Part shown: positions 53,809 to 62,756 of the stretch, in pieces
How the letters are laid out: every line of letters starts with the position of its first letter
Numbering within the stretch: position 1 is the first letter of the stretch
Position numbers and translations under genes: made by a program
Assembly (NCBI GenBank): GCA_900553685.1
Contig: USEI01000001.1
Location: 124,001-188,000, forward strand
Length of the DNA: 64,000 nt
From: an uncultured Clostridium sp.
GTDB lineage: Bacteria > Bacillota > Clostridia > TANB77 > CAG-508
Direction of reading: 5' to 3'
The notes under the pieces: model-generated
Database searches by the model: none
Seen by the model: the letters and a program-made list of their open reading frames with translations, nothing else
What the model was told of the DNA's origin: nothing

Positions 53809-53878
53809 TATATCAAATAATAGTCTTGAAAATTAATAAAAAATAATATATTATTGTGCATGTAGAAAGGTAATAAAA

Positions 53879-55462
53879 ATGAATAATAATAATTTTTTTA
53901 AGTATATTTTTGCTGCTGTTGTAGTATTTTTAATAGGTTATACAGCATATATAATATTTCAAAATAATACAAAAGGAGAAGAAGCATCATTAGATCATAC
54001 TTCAACTTTAACTAATATTCAAACAGATTTAAGATTTGCTATTGCAGAGCTTGACAGATTTAATCCCTTGACTAGTAACAATAGAAATGTTCAAGAAATA
54101 ACAAAGATTATATATGACCCACTAGTAACTTTAAATGCAAATTATAAATTAGAGTATTGTTTGGCAGAAGAGATTGCAAAAACAGATGATATTACTTATG
54201 TTGTGAAACTAAGAAAAGGTGTTTTATGGGAAGATAGAAGTAATTTTACGGCAGAAGATGTTAAATATACAATAGATTTAATAAAATCAGGAATTAGCCC
54301 TGTATATTCTGAAAATGTAAAATATATTTTAGATGCTCAAATAATTGATAGTACTACAATAAAAATAATTCTAACACAACCAGTAGCGTTTTTTGAATAT
54401 AATTTAACATTTCCTATAATGTGTAAAAATTATTATGATGGTGAAGATTTTGCTGTAAGTGAGAAACTACCAATTGGTACAGGAATGTTTAGAATTTCTG
54501 AGGCGAGTACAAATGTTATCAAATTAGTACCTAATGAATATTATTGGAATACTTCAAGAAAACCTATGGCAACAGAAATTAATATTAATTTATATGGAAC
54601 TATTGGAGAAGTTTATACAGCCTTTAAAAATGGAGAAATAGATATTTTATCTATAAAAATTAATAATGTAGAAGATTATATAGGAACTTTAGGATACAAA
54701 AAAATAGAATTTAAATCAAGAAATTATGATTTTATTGCTTTTAATACAGCAAGTGAATTGCTTTCAGACCCAATAGTTAGACAAGCTTTGAGTTTGGCTG
54801 TTGATAGAAACAGTTTGGTTGGAAATTTAGGAGAAGGGTATATAGCTTCTAATTTTAGTTTAGATTTTGGTTCTTGGTTATATACAAAAGATTTAAATAG
54901 TCAAATTGATACCGAAAAAGCAAGCCAAATTTTAATGAATGCGGGTTGGGAAAGAACTGCTAATACTTGGCAAAAAAGAGACGAATCAGGAACAAGAACT
55001 TTAAATTTTAGATTAGTAGTCAATAGTGAAGATGCAGTTAGAACTAGAGTGGCAGAGATTATAAGAGATCAATTTGCAAGTTTTGGAGTACAAGTAAATA
55101 TAGATTATTTACCATATAATGATTATGCAGAGGCAATAAATACTGGAAATTATGAGGCTGCAATTACAGGCATAAGAGTTGGTTTTAGTCCTAGCCTAAA
55201 TACTTTTTTTGGAAGTGGAAATATTGCAAATTACAATAACGAGGAAGTATTAGAAATAATAAATGCAGTATCAAATACAACAGAAGATAATGTTTTATAT
55301 GAAAAATATAATAGATTATATGATATATATGTAGAAGAAGCACCATACATAGGTCTTTATAGGAATACAGAAACAATAATTTATAATCAAAGTTTAGTAA
55401 ATAATATAACAGCAAATTGCTTTAATATTTATCATAATATAGAAAAATGGTATAGACAATAA
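53879..55462 (+). CDS. Family 5 (peptide/nickel-type) extracellular solute-binding protein, membrane-anchored
   Basis: 527 residues. An uncleaved hydrophobic anchor (about 9-28, 'YIFAAVVVFLIGYTAYIIF') replaces the usual lipoprotein Cys. The body has SBP_bac_5 features: 'DRFNPLTSNNRNVQEITKII', 'KLRKGVLWEDRSNFTAEDVK', 'GTGMFRISEASTNVIKLVPN', 'DPIVRQALSLAVDRNSLV' and 'TANTWQKR'. It should bind peptides or similar solutes outside the membrane. No permease or ATPase genes are near, so it is an orphan or has a sensor role. Start ATG 53879 after 'AAAGGT'. Confidence 0.85.
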   Translation: MNNNNFFKYIFAAVVVFLIGYTAYIIFQNNTKGEEASLDHTSTLTNIQTDLRFAIAELDRFNPLTSNNRNVQEITKIIYDPLVTLNANYKLEYCLAEEIAKTDDITYVVKLRKGVLWEDRSNFTAEDVKYTIDLIKSGISPVYSENVKYILDAQIIDSTTIKIILTQPVAFFEYNLTFPIMCKNYYDGEDFAVSEKLPIGTGMFRISEASTNVIKLVPNEYYWNTSRKPMATEININLYGTIGEVYTAFKNGEIDILSIKINNVEDYIGTLGYKKIEFKSRNYDFIAFNTASELLSDPIVRQALSLAVDRNSLVGNLGEGYIASNFSLDFGSWLYTKDLNSQIDTEKASQILMNAGWERTANTWQKRDESGTRTLNFRLVVNSEDAVRTRVAEIIRDQFASFGVQVNIDYLPYNDYAEAINTGNYEAAITGIRVGFSPSLNTFFGSGNIANYNNEEVLEIINAVSNTTEDNVLYEKYNRLYDIYVEEAPYIGLYRNTETIIYNQSLVNNITANCFNIYHNIEKWYRQ

Positions 55463-55501
55463 GCGAATATAGAAGTTTATAAAATTATTATTAAAAAAGT
55501 A

Positions 55502-55529
55502 TTGACAAAAGAAAAATTAAGGATATAAT
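55502..55529 (+). promoter_or_regulatory. recA promoter
   Basis: TTGACA (55502-55507, consensus -35), 16-bp spacer, TATAAT (55524-55529, consensus -10). Confidence 0.8.
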
Positions 55530-55530
55530 A

Positions 55531-55544
55531 AGAACATAAGTTTT
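55531..55544 (+). promoter_or_regulatory. LexA (DinR)-like operator at the recA start site
   Basis: AGAACATAAGTTTT lies directly after the -10 and resembles the Firmicute SOS box CGAACRNRYGTTYG: the GAAC and GTTT half-sites match, while both outer bases and one central base do not. Binding there would cover the transcription start. Confidence 0.5.
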
Positions 55545-55582
55545 GCAAACAAATATTTGTTAAATAAAATTAGGAGGAAAAT

Positions 55583-56641
55583 ATGGGAGACAATCAAGAA
55601 AAAAGAAAAGCATTAGATGCTGCAATGAGTCAAATAGAAAAACAATTTGGGAAAGGCTCTGTTATGAAATTAGGGGATTATAAATCAATGAATATTGAAG
55701 CTATTTCAACAGGAGCACTAAATTTAGATATAGCATTAGGAATAGGCGGTATTCCTAGAGGAAGAATAATAGAAATATATGGACCAGAATCTTCTGGCAA
55801 AACAACACTTGCATTACATGCTGTTGCAGAAGTTCAGAAAAAAGGTGGAGAGGCAGCTTTTATAGATGCCGAACATGCTTTAGATCCATCTTATGCTAAA
55901 AAAATTGGTGTAGATATAGACAATTTAATAGTTTCACAGCCAGATACAGGAGAACAAGCTTTAGAGATAGCTGAGGCATTAATAAGAAGTGGAGCAATAG
56001 ATATTATAGTAGTAGACTCAGTTGCTGCACTTGTTCCAAAAGCTGAAATTGATGGCGACATGGGCGATTCTCATGTTGGTTTACAAGCAAGATTAATGTC
56101 ACAAGCATTAAGAAAATTAGCAGGAACAATTAATAAAACAAATGCAACAATAATATTTATTAACCAATTAAGAGAAAAAGTTGGAGTTATGTTTGGAAAT
56201 CCAGAAACAACAGCTGGAGGTAGAGCTTTAAAATATTATGCATCAGTTAGAATGGATATAAGAAGAATAGAATCTATAAAACAGGATGGAGCTGTTGTTG
56301 GAAATAGAACAAGAGTAAAAGTTGTAAAAAATAAAGTTGCTCCTCCATTTAGAGAAGCTGAGTTTGATATAATATATGGAAAAGGAATTTCAAAAGAGGG
56401 TTGTGTTTTAGATTTAGCAGTTAATTTAGATATAATTGAAAAAAGTGGTTCTTGGTTTAGTTATAATGGAAATAAAATAGGACAAGGTCGTGAAAATGTT
56501 AAAAAATATATATCTGAAAATCCTCAATTCATGGAAGAAGTAGAGAAAAAGGTTAGAGATAATTTTAATAAAGCTTTCGAAAATGCTTTAGTAGATGATG
56601 AAGAAACTGATGAAGAACAAGAAACAGAGCCAGAAGAATAA
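55583..56641 (+). CDS. recA: Recombinase RecA
   Basis: 352 residues. '[19 protein letters not shown]', Walker A 'GPESSGKTT' (67-75), '[12 protein letters not shown]', '[19 protein letters not shown]', '[20 protein letters not shown]' and the acidic C-terminus are canonical. RecA forms filaments on single-stranded DNA, drives strand exchange and triggers LexA self-cleavage. Start ATG 55583 with 'AGGAGG'. It is followed by its own terminator, so recX a few hundred bases on is probably transcribed separately or by read-through. Confidence 0.98.
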   Translation: MGDNQEKRKALDAAMSQIEKQFGKGSVMKLGDYKSMNIEAISTGALNLDIALGIGGIPRGRIIEIYGPESSGKTTLALHAVAEVQKKGGEAAFIDAEHALDPSYAKKIGVDIDNLIVSQPDTGEQALEIAEALIRSGAIDIIVVDSVAALVPKAEIDGDMGDSHVGLQARLMSQALRKLAGTINKTNATIIFINQLREKVGVMFGNPETTAGGRALKYYASVRMDIRRIESIKQDGAVVGNRTRVKVVKNKVAPPFREAEFDIIYGKGISKEGCVLDLAVNLDIIEKSGSWFSYNGNKIGQGRENVKKYISENPQFMEEVEKKVRDNFNKAFENALVDDEETDEEQETEPEE

Positions 56642-56649
56642 GCATAATA

Positions 56650-56690
56650 CTAACTATCAATAATTTTATTGATAGTTAGTAATTTTATAA
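56650..56690 (+). terminator. Rho-independent terminator after recA
   Basis: A perfect 14-bp inverted repeat, CTAACTATCAATAA (56650-56663) with 56666-56679, followed by TAATTTTAT. Confidence 0.65.
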
Positions 56691-56758
56691 AAAATTATTA
56701 ATAAATGAATTATTATAAATGTTAATTTATTAATAAATAATAAATTAGAGGAAAATAT

Positions 56759-57109
56759 ATGGAAGAAAAAATAGATTTAGAGAAAGAGTTTAAAAAAATA
56801 AATGAAAAATCTAGCTTAAAAGATATTCAAGATTATATGAAAAAAATGATAATTTCAAGAGGATTCGATAATGAAACTCCACAAGATATAATGCTACTTT
56901 TAACAGAAGAACTGGGTGAACTTGCTAAAGAAATTAGAAAATCAACTAATATAAAAGTAGATGAAAAATCTACGAGAACTCAGAATTTAGATAAAGAAAT
57001 AGCTGATGTGTTTAATTATATTGTATGTTTATGTGTAGCAACAGATATAGATTTATTTCAAGCTTTTAAAAATAAAGAAGAAATAAATCAAAAAAGAACT
57101 TGGAAATAA
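56759..57109 (+). CDS. MazG-like nucleotide pyrophosphohydrolase
   Basis: 116 residues. The all-alpha MazG metal site is visible: 'LTEELGELAKEIRKS' (E-E-x-x-E) and 'LDKEIADVFNYIVCL' (E-x-x-D). Such proteins hydrolyse NTPs or dNTPs to monophosphate and pyrophosphate, often as house-cleaning enzymes. It lacks the second MazG domain of the full-length enzyme. It starts at ATG 56759 with 'GAGGA' and lies between recA and recX in the same direction, so it may belong to a DNA-maintenance operon. Confidence 0.8.
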   Translation: MEEKIDLEKEFKKINEKSSLKDIQDYMKKMIISRGFDNETPQDIMLLLTEELGELAKEIRKSTNIKVDEKSTRTQNLDKEIADVFNYIVCLCVATDIDLFQAFKNKEEINQKRTWK

Positions 57110-57131
57110 ATAAAAATAGGATAATAATATT

Positions 57132-57590
57132 ATGGAATTTACTAGTAAAGAAAAATTTGAAGAAGCAGAAAAAATAGAAAAATTAAGAAATAAAGTACTT
57201 AAATATATCTTATATAAAAAAAGAACAGAAACAGAAGTAAGACAAAAATTTATAGATGAAGATGAAAATATGTTAGAAGATGTAATAGAGTATCTTAAAG
57301 GACAAAACTATATAAATGACAAAGAATATATAGAAAGAGCAGTAAAAGAATTTATTGCATTAAAAAAAATGTCTATTAAAGAAATGGTTTATAAAATATC
57401 TCAAAAAGGGGTTAGTAAAAGTCTTATTGATGAATATATTTGCGAAAACAAAGAAACTATGGTAAAATATGAGATATCTTCTGCTAAGGCTATAATCTTA
57501 AAAAAGATTCAAAGTCAAGAAGAAAATGTAATAAGAGAATATTTATATAAAAAAGGATATATGCGGAGAATGTGTAAATATAGCATTTGA
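57132..57590 (+). CDS. recX: RecX family regulator of RecA, C-terminus probably frameshifted
   Basis: 152 residues as read. Helical RecX repeats: 'RNKVLKYILYKKRTETEVRQ', 'VIEYLKGQNYINDKEYIERA' and 'KKMSIKEMVYKISQKGVSKS'. RecX binds RecA filaments and modulates their activity. The last ten residues 'MRRMCKYSI' do not fit; the next frame from about 57560 reads 'CGECVNIAFDDIQNE' to a stop at 57609, which looks like a RecX C-terminal helix. A single inserted base near 57555-57562 would explain this. The location close to recA supports the assignment. Confidence 0.75.
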   Translation: MEFTSKEKFEEAEKIEKLRNKVLKYILYKKRTETEVRQKFIDEDENMLEDVIEYLKGQNYINDKEYIERAVKEFIALKKMSIKEMVYKISQKGVSKSLIDEYICENKETMVKYEISSAKAIILKKIQSQEENVIREYLYKKGYMRRMCKYSI

Positions 57591-57622
57591 TGACATACAA
57601 AATGAATGAGTAGGAAGTAATT

Positions 57623-58387
57623 ATGAAAAAAAAAGTAATTTCACTAGAATCAAATAAGTATGAATTAAAATTAGATAATTTTGAAGGTCCTTTAGATTTA
57701 CTATGTTATTTAATAGATAAAAATAAAATGGATATATATAAAGTAAGTATTTCAGATATTACAGACCAATATATTCAATATATAAAAGAACAAGAAAAAT
57801 TAAATTTAGAAATAGCAAGTGAATTTTTAGTAATGGCATCAACTTTACTTTTAATTAAATCTAAAGGTTTATTACCTCAAGAAGTAGAAGAGGAAGCAGA
57901 GTTAACAGAAGAAGAATTATTAAGAAGAATTTTAGAGTATAAAAAATATAAAGAAATTAGCAAGTTATTTAAAGAGAGAATACAAATTTATTCTAAAAGA
58001 TTTTATAAATTACCAGACAAGGTAGAACTTCCAAAACAAACTTTAGAAAAAGAATTTTGTATGGAAGATATTGTTAGCAAATACAAGAATTTAATCAAAA
58101 GAAATGAAGATAAGAAAAACGAAAATGCTAAGAACATAGAAAATATTGCTGTTTTTGATACATATACAGTTGCTGAAAAAGTAAAAGATATATTTAGGGA
58201 ATTAGTAAAAAAACCTAAATTTGTATTTAATAAATTATTTTCGTTAAACGAAAAATCTAAGTCTGAAGTAGTCACAGCTTTTTCAGGAGTTTTGGAATTA
58301 AGTAGAAGAAACAAAATAATAGCTGAACAGGAGCAAATTTTTGGAGATATTGTAATTTCAAAAAAGAAGAGAGAGAAACAAGAATAA
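57623..58387 (+). CDS. scpA: Segregation and condensation protein A
   Basis: 254 residues. 'LDNFEGPLDLLCYLIDKNKM', 'ISDITDQYIQYI', 'ASEFLVMASTLLLIKSKGLL' and a C-terminal winged-helix end ('TAFSGVLELSRRNKI') define the kleisin ScpA. It bridges the SMC heads with ScpB in the bacterial condensin. The middle (about 120-190) is a charged linker. The usual downstream partner scpB is not found; the next gene is an unrelated secreted protein. Start ATG 57623 with 'TAGGAAG'. Confidence 0.93.
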   Translation: MKKKVISLESNKYELKLDNFEGPLDLLCYLIDKNKMDIYKVSISDITDQYIQYIKEQEKLNLEIASEFLVMASTLLLIKSKGLLPQEVEEEAELTEEELLRRILEYKKYKEISKLFKERIQIYSKRFYKLPDKVELPKQTLEKEFCMEDIVSKYKNLIKRNEDKKNENAKNIENIAVFDTYTVAEKVKDIFRELVKKPKFVFNKLFSLNEKSKSEVVTAFSGVLELSRRNKIIAEQEQIFGDIVISKKKREKQE

Positions 58388-58430
58388 TTACTCTAATTTT
58401 AATATTACTAGTTTTAAAATAAATGAACTT

Positions 58431-58477
58431 AAAGTCAAAATTCTTGAATTAAAAATTTAAGAGCTTTGACTTTTTAT
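58431..58477 (+). terminator. Terminator-like hairpin after scpA
   Basis: AAAGTCAAA (58431-58439) pairs with TTTGACTTT (58464-58472), with an inner imperfect TTCTTGAATT / AATTTAAGAG arm, followed by TTATATT. Confidence 0.6.
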
Positions 58478-58522
58478 ATTCTAAATTATTAAAATGCTAA
58501 TCTTTTAAGAATATTATTCAAA

Positions 58523-58551
58523 TTGACTTTATTTACATAATATGGTAAAAT
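58523..58551 (+). promoter_or_regulatory. Promoter of the secreted repeat protein gene
   Basis: TTGACT (58523-58528), 17-bp spacer, TAAAAT (58546-58551) with TG at 58543-58544 (extended -10). Confidence 0.7.
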
Positions 58552-58611
58552 AGTTTCGTAACAGATATATTAAAATGGCAGCATTGCCACCTAAAAGAAA
58601 GGAGAATTTCT

Positions 58612-60021
58612 ATGAGGGGGAATTCGAAACGGTTACTTATTAACTTGTTGGCTTTTGTAGCAACTATGTGTTTGCTCATGTCAACCACAACAATTGTAGC
58701 TTTTGCAGCCACAGAGATTTCTAAGATTTCTGTGAAAACAGAGAAAAATGATTGGGAACAGGAAAACTTAGAAAATCCTAAAGTTGAATCTGGTTCAAGT
58801 GGACGATACACTATTCTGGCAGATAGTATTGTTTGGAATAAGAATGTATCAGAATGTAAACCAGGTGATACTGTAAAAGTAACAGTTAGGCTAGTATCCA
58901 ATGAAGGATACGTTTTTGAGGATTCGCTTTCCAAACGGGATTTTTCTATTCAAAATGGTGAATATAGGTTCCATAAATACACAGAGGATGGTAATATTGA
59001 GTTAACTTTTGATTACAGAGTAAGAGGAATACTTGATGCCCCAGAAGATGTGTATTGGGATGGAACAAGTAGTAAACCAGGAAGAATTAGATGGTCAAAG
59101 GTAAGTAGTGATGCAACTTATACAGTTAAAATTTACCGTGGAAATAATGGTGAAACTGTTGCAGATGGAATCACTTCTACAACTTATGACTTGACTCCAT
59201 ACCTTAAAACAACATATTATTTTGAAAAAGATAATGTGTATGTCAAGGTAAAAGCAGTACCAAAAGATAAAGTCAAATCTTATCTCAAATCTTCTGATTA
59301 TGCTGAATCAGATTATTTTTGGGATTGGGATGAAATTGATTTTAATCCTTATGGACCAAAACCCACTCCAAATCCGCCGCAATATGACTACAACAGAAAT
59401 ACGTGGCAACTCATAAATGGCATTTGGTATTGGTATGATAATAACGGACAATATGCTAGAAATGAGTTCAAAGATATTAATGGTGAGAGATATTATTTTA
59501 TGCCTGATGGAAGAATGGTTACAGGATGGCAATATATCTCAAATCGTTGGTATTTCTTTAATGGTAGTGGCGCTATGTTGCGTTCAACTTGGTATGATGA
59601 TGGAGTTAATTGGTATTATTTAGAAAACGATGGAAAGATGAAAACTGGATGGTTTAACTGGAACATGAACTGGTATTATCTAACTGAGTCTGGTGCTATG
59701 GCAAGAGGTTGGATAAAGATTGGTAATGACTGGTACTATTTTCATCCAGGCGGAAATATGGCAACTAATGTATTTGTTCGTTCAGCTGATGGCTTGATAG
59801 ATTTTTATATGCAAAGTAATGGTATTATGCAGACTGGCTGGATATATCAAAATGGTTGGAAATATATTGAGCCAAATTCAGGAAGCCACCAAAAAGGCTG
59901 GTTAACTTTAAATGGAGTAACTTATTTCTTGGAGCCGACAACGGCGACAATGGTAACAGGCAATTATTGCATTGATGGAGTATGGCATTACTTTAATGAA
60001 AGTGGTGCAATGCTCTGGTAA
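58612..60021 (+). CDS. Secreted protein with C-terminal cell-wall/choline-binding-type repeats
   Basis: 469 residues. A long signal peptide (to about 34, ending 'TIVAFA') precedes a beta-rich region of two immunoglobulin-like parts (about 35-255; the second resembles fibronectin type III, 'DAPEDVYWDGTSSKPGRIRW'). From about 262 there are nine or so repeats of the Trp/Tyr-rich type 'WYYFHPGGNMAT', as in choline- or glucan-binding proteins. It should sit on the cell wall or bind glycans. No catalytic domain is seen. It has its own promoter, 'AAAGGAG' site and GC-rich terminator, and sits between scpA and the DUF2953/gerW pair, the usual place of scpB. Confidence 0.8.
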   Translation: MRGNSKRLLINLLAFVATMCLLMSTTTIVAFAATEISKISVKTEKNDWEQENLENPKVESGSSGRYTILADSIVWNKNVSECKPGDTVKVTVRLVSNEGYVFEDSLSKRDFSIQNGEYRFHKYTEDGNIELTFDYRVRGILDAPEDVYWDGTSSKPGRIRWSKVSSDATYTVKIYRGNNGETVADGITSTTYDLTPYLKTTYYFEKDNVYVKVKAVPKDKVKSYLKSSDYAESDYFWDWDEIDFNPYGPKPTPNPPQYDYNRNTWQLINGIWYWYDNNGQYARNEFKDINGERYYFMPDGRMVTGWQYISNRWYFFNGSGAMLRSTWYDDGVNWYYLENDGKMKTGWFNWNMNWYYLTESGAMARGWIKIGNDWYYFHPGGNMATNVFVRSADGLIDFYMQSNGIMQTGWIYQNGWKYIEPNSGSHQKGWLTLNGVTYFLEPTTATMVTGNYCIDGVWHYFNESGAMLW

Positions 60022-60061
60022 CACTGATGAATTCGAGATAATAAAAAGTAATAGTTTCGAA

Positions 60062-60092
60062 GGATGGTCCTAACTGTAGGACCATCTTTCCA
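60062..60092 (+). terminator. Rho-independent terminator after the secreted repeat protein gene
   Basis: GATGGTCCT (60063-60071) pairs with AGGACCATC (60078-60086), followed by TTTCCATTTTTT. Confidence 0.75.
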
Positions 60093-60158
60093 TTTTTTAG
60101 GAATAAATAATTTATAAAAGGAAAGAATAGAAGTAATGTTAAGTAGGAGATAAAATTT

Positions 60159-60935
60159 ATGCAAGTAGCTTTGATTATTCTTTTTTTTATAATATTTATT
60201 GAAGTATTGTTAATAGGTTTTTTATTTTCTAATGTAATTTTAAGTATAGAAAAAATAAATGCTAACAGTATAAATAGAAAAATCACAGAAGTACATTTAG
60301 AAAAAATTAATATAAAATTACAAATATATATTTTTAAATACTTTAAAGTTTTTAATGTGAAATTTTATAAAAACTATTTTGAAATTTTAAATATAAGGAT
60401 AAATTATGAAAAAAATTTTAAAAAATATAATATAACCGATAAAATAGATATCTATAGTAAAATTTATAAATTATATAAATTAATAAAAGAAAATCCTTCG
60501 AAAATTAGTGTAAAAAAAATAAAACCAAAATTCAATTCTTTAAAACTTAATTTAAGTATAAGTACTGAAAATTCAATTATTACTTCTTTTGCTACATGCT
60601 TTTTGTCTACTATTATTTCAATTTTATTAAAAAATAATTTGAATAGTAGAAAATATAATTTAGATAAATTTGAATATAAAATTACTCCAATTTATTTAAA
60701 TTTTGATAGTTTTAAATTAGATTTAGAATCAAATATATCTTTTAGTATGTTTGATATATTGGAATTTGTTTATGAATATAAGAAATTAATAAAAGAAGAA
60801 AATTTTATCAATAAACAAAAATCAAAAGAATTAGTTCAACAAATTTTAAAAAGAAGTATATATGGTTTTAAAATTTTAAATAAAGTTAGATATATAAATA
60901 AAAGAGTAACAATTTCGAATAATAAATTTTTATAA
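60159..60935 (+). CDS. DUF2953-like membrane-anchored protein
   Basis: 258 residues. One N-terminal membrane helix (about 5-30) is followed by a Lys/Asn/Ile-rich body with short beta strands and, near 140-160, a second weak hydrophobic stretch ('FATCFLSTIISILL'). The size, topology and position directly before gerW (ytfJ) fit the DUF2953 proteins found there in spore-forming Firmicutes (YtfI). The sequence itself is too diverged to be sure. A role in sporulation or germination is plausible from context only. Confidence 0.6.
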   Translation: MQVALIILFFIIFIEVLLIGFLFSNVILSIEKINANSINRKITEVHLEKINIKLQIYIFKYFKVFNVKFYKNYFEILNIRINYEKNFKKYNITDKIDIYSKIYKLYKLIKENPSKISVKKIKPKFNSLKLNLSISTENSIITSFATCFLSTIISILLKNNLNSRKYNLDKFEYKITPIYLNFDSFKLDLESNISFSMFDILEFVYEYKKLIKEENFINKQKSKELVQQILKRSIYGFKILNKVRYINKRVTISNNKFL

Positions 60936-61057
60936 AAATAATACAAAAATTTAAATCATAAAAAAATAGCAAAAAAAGTTAAAATATATTTTGAATAATA
61001 AAAAAAATAAGTGAAATAATAATAGAAATGAATTTTTAAAGAAAGAGGTAAAATTAT

Positions 61058-61651
61058 ATGAGTGAACATCCAATAGAAGGTTTAATGGAAACTGCTATGA
61101 ATAGTATTAAAGATATGATAGATGTAAATACTATAATAGGAGATCCAATAGAAACTACAAATGGTATGGTTATAATACCAATTTCAAAAGTTTGCTTTGG
61201 ATTTGCTGCTGGTGGTAGTGAATTTAAGGGTGAAACTATAGATGAATATAAGAAAAAAGACAAAGAAGAAGAAGTACAATATCGTTTACCTTTTGGTGGT
61301 GGTAGCGGAGCAGGTATTTCCATAAATCCAGTCGCATTTGTTATTGTTCTAAAAGATTCTATAAAAGTGTTGCCAATTAATCATAGTTCAGCAGTTGATA
61401 AATTAATGGATTATGTGCCAGATTTAATGGAAAAAGCCAATATGATTGTAGATAAAACTATAGATAAATCTTCAGAGAAAAAGTTTAATAACAATGAACT
61501 GCAAGAAAAGAAAAATAAAATGAAAACAGTAGGAAAGCCAAAAAATAAAATTCCTAAACCAATGCATACTCCACAACAGGCAACTCAACCAGAAACTTTA
61601 GATGAAATATTTGAAAAATCTGAAAATGAATATTTGGAAGATGAAGAATAA
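61058..61651 (+). CDS. gerW: GerW (YtfJ) family sporulation protein
   Basis: 197 residues. 'HPIEGLMETAMNSIKDMIDV', 'TIIGDPIETTNGMVIIPISK', 'VCFGFAAGGSEF' and 'LPFGGGSGAGISINPVAFVI' are the family signature. GerW is made in the forespore and is needed in Bacillus for normal L-alanine germination. A polar tail (about 150-197) rich in Lys, Pro and Gln is longer than the core needs. Start ATG 61058 with 'GAAAGAGG'. Followed by a clear terminator. Confidence 0.9.
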   Translation: MSEHPIEGLMETAMNSIKDMIDVNTIIGDPIETTNGMVIIPISKVCFGFAAGGSEFKGETIDEYKKKDKEEEVQYRLPFGGGSGAGISINPVAFVIVLKDSIKVLPINHSSAVDKLMDYVPDLMEKANMIVDKTIDKSSEKKFNNNELQEKKNKMKTVGKPKNKIPKPMHTPQQATQPETLDEIFEKSENEYLEDEE

Positions 61652-61678
61652 AATTTGAAATAAATATTTTTATATATG

Positions 61679-61717
61679 TGAACATTTACTCTTTAAATAG
61701 TAAATGTTCATTTTTTG
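61679..61717 (+). terminator. Rho-independent terminator after gerW
   Basis: TGAACATTTAC (61679-61689) pairs with GTAAATGTTCA (61700-61710), followed by TTTTTT. Confidence 0.8.
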
Positions 61718-61852
61718 ATATAACACAAAATGTTATATTTTTTTATTTATGTTGATTTGCAATTTTCTTATTTATACTGTAAATTTTATGTAAAGCATAA
61801 AGATGAATCTAGCATAAAACTATTGAATCTTAAGTAAATTTATATATAAGGC

Positions 61853-61880
61853 TTGAAAAAATGTAGATATGTGATAAAAT
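61853..61880 (+). promoter_or_regulatory. Promoter of the two-gene unit at the right edge
   Basis: TTGAAA (61853-61858), 16-bp spacer, TAAAAT (61875-61880) with TG at 61872-61873 (extended -10). It overlaps the in-frame 5' extension of the next gene, which supports the start at 61916. Confidence 0.6.
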
Positions 61881-61915
61881 TTACTTGTATAATTATAAAT
61901 TTTGAAAGGTTTAAT

Positions 61916-62746
61916 ATGGAAAAAGAAAAAATAGAAGAAATAACAAAAGAAGTATCAAGATATGCATTAACAACTAAACTATTAAATGATTTTTTTGTAG
62001 ACTTAAAAGATTGCATTTTGAAAAATTCTAATTTAATTATGGGATGTAATAGAGAAGATGTAAAGAGTTACAGAAAACAAATAAAAATAAAAGAATTATT
62101 TAATATTATAGATGAATATAAACAATCAGAATGTATATTAGCTGAAGATGAACGAAAAATTGTAGTTTATAAAGGAGATCCGTATCTTACTTTACATTTA
62201 TGTATTCAAGCCCTTATAAGAAGAAATAAAGTTCTATTATTTCATGAAGAATTTATGTTAGGTGTTAATGAAATAATAATAAAAATTTTTAATAATGTTT
62301 TGCAATCTTATAATATATATAATTTGATTAATGAAATTAGTAATTATACAGTAAAGGAAATAAAAAAAATTGAGAATTATTTTGATGAAATAATTGTTAT
62401 TGGTGATACAACTTCATATCAAGCCTTAGAAAATGATTCTATAAAATTTTATCCTTATAACAATATTATGCTTTATTGTGATACTAAGGAGTTAGAAAAA
62501 TTACAAGAAGCAATATTTATATATGCTAATGAAAATCAATATGAAATAGAGATTTTATATGAAGAAAATATAGATAATATTATTAATATTATAAATTCTG
62601 ATGTTTTTGTTAATGTTGCTGTTTTATTAACAAGGAATCCTCAGAATAAAGAAAAATTCGAAAAAAATATAAAAGACAAAGAAATTTATGTAAACGACAA
62701 TCCTTTTAAAAAGGAAGTTGGAAAAGTATATAATTATTTTGATTGA
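61916..62746 (+). CDS. Protein of unknown function, faintly aldehyde-dehydrogenase-like
   Basis: 276 residues from ATG 61916, which follows 'GAAAGG'; a longer frame back to 61853 begins at the -35 box and is rejected. I do not recognise it with confidence. 'CIQALIRRNKVLLFHEEFML' and 'VNVAVLLTRNPQNKEKFEKN' followed by 'EIYVNDNPF' near the end recall the fold order of the gamma-glutamyl-phosphate reductase/aldehyde dehydrogenase superfamily, but no catalytic Cys motif and no full cofactor site are visible. At best it is a degenerate, non-catalytic relative. It is 10 bp from the next gene, so they form one unit. Confidence 0.5.
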   Translation: MEKEKIEEITKEVSRYALTTKLLNDFFVDLKDCILKNSNLIMGCNREDVKSYRKQIKIKELFNIIDEYKQSECILAEDERKIVVYKGDPYLTLHLCIQALIRRNKVLLFHEEFMLGVNEIIIKIFNNVLQSYNIYNLINEISNYTVKEIKKIENYFDEIIVIGDTTSYQALENDSIKFYPYNNIMLYCDTKELEKLQEAIFIYANENQYEIEILYEENIDNIINIINSDVFVNVAVLLTRNPQNKEKFEKNIKDKEIYVNDNPFKKEVGKVYNYFD

Positions 62747-62756
62747 GAGAAGAAAA

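Noticed and set aside
58533-58934. 133-codon minus-strand frame at the start of the secreted repeat gene
   Set aside because: It covers the promoter and signal peptide of a well-supported plus-strand gene.
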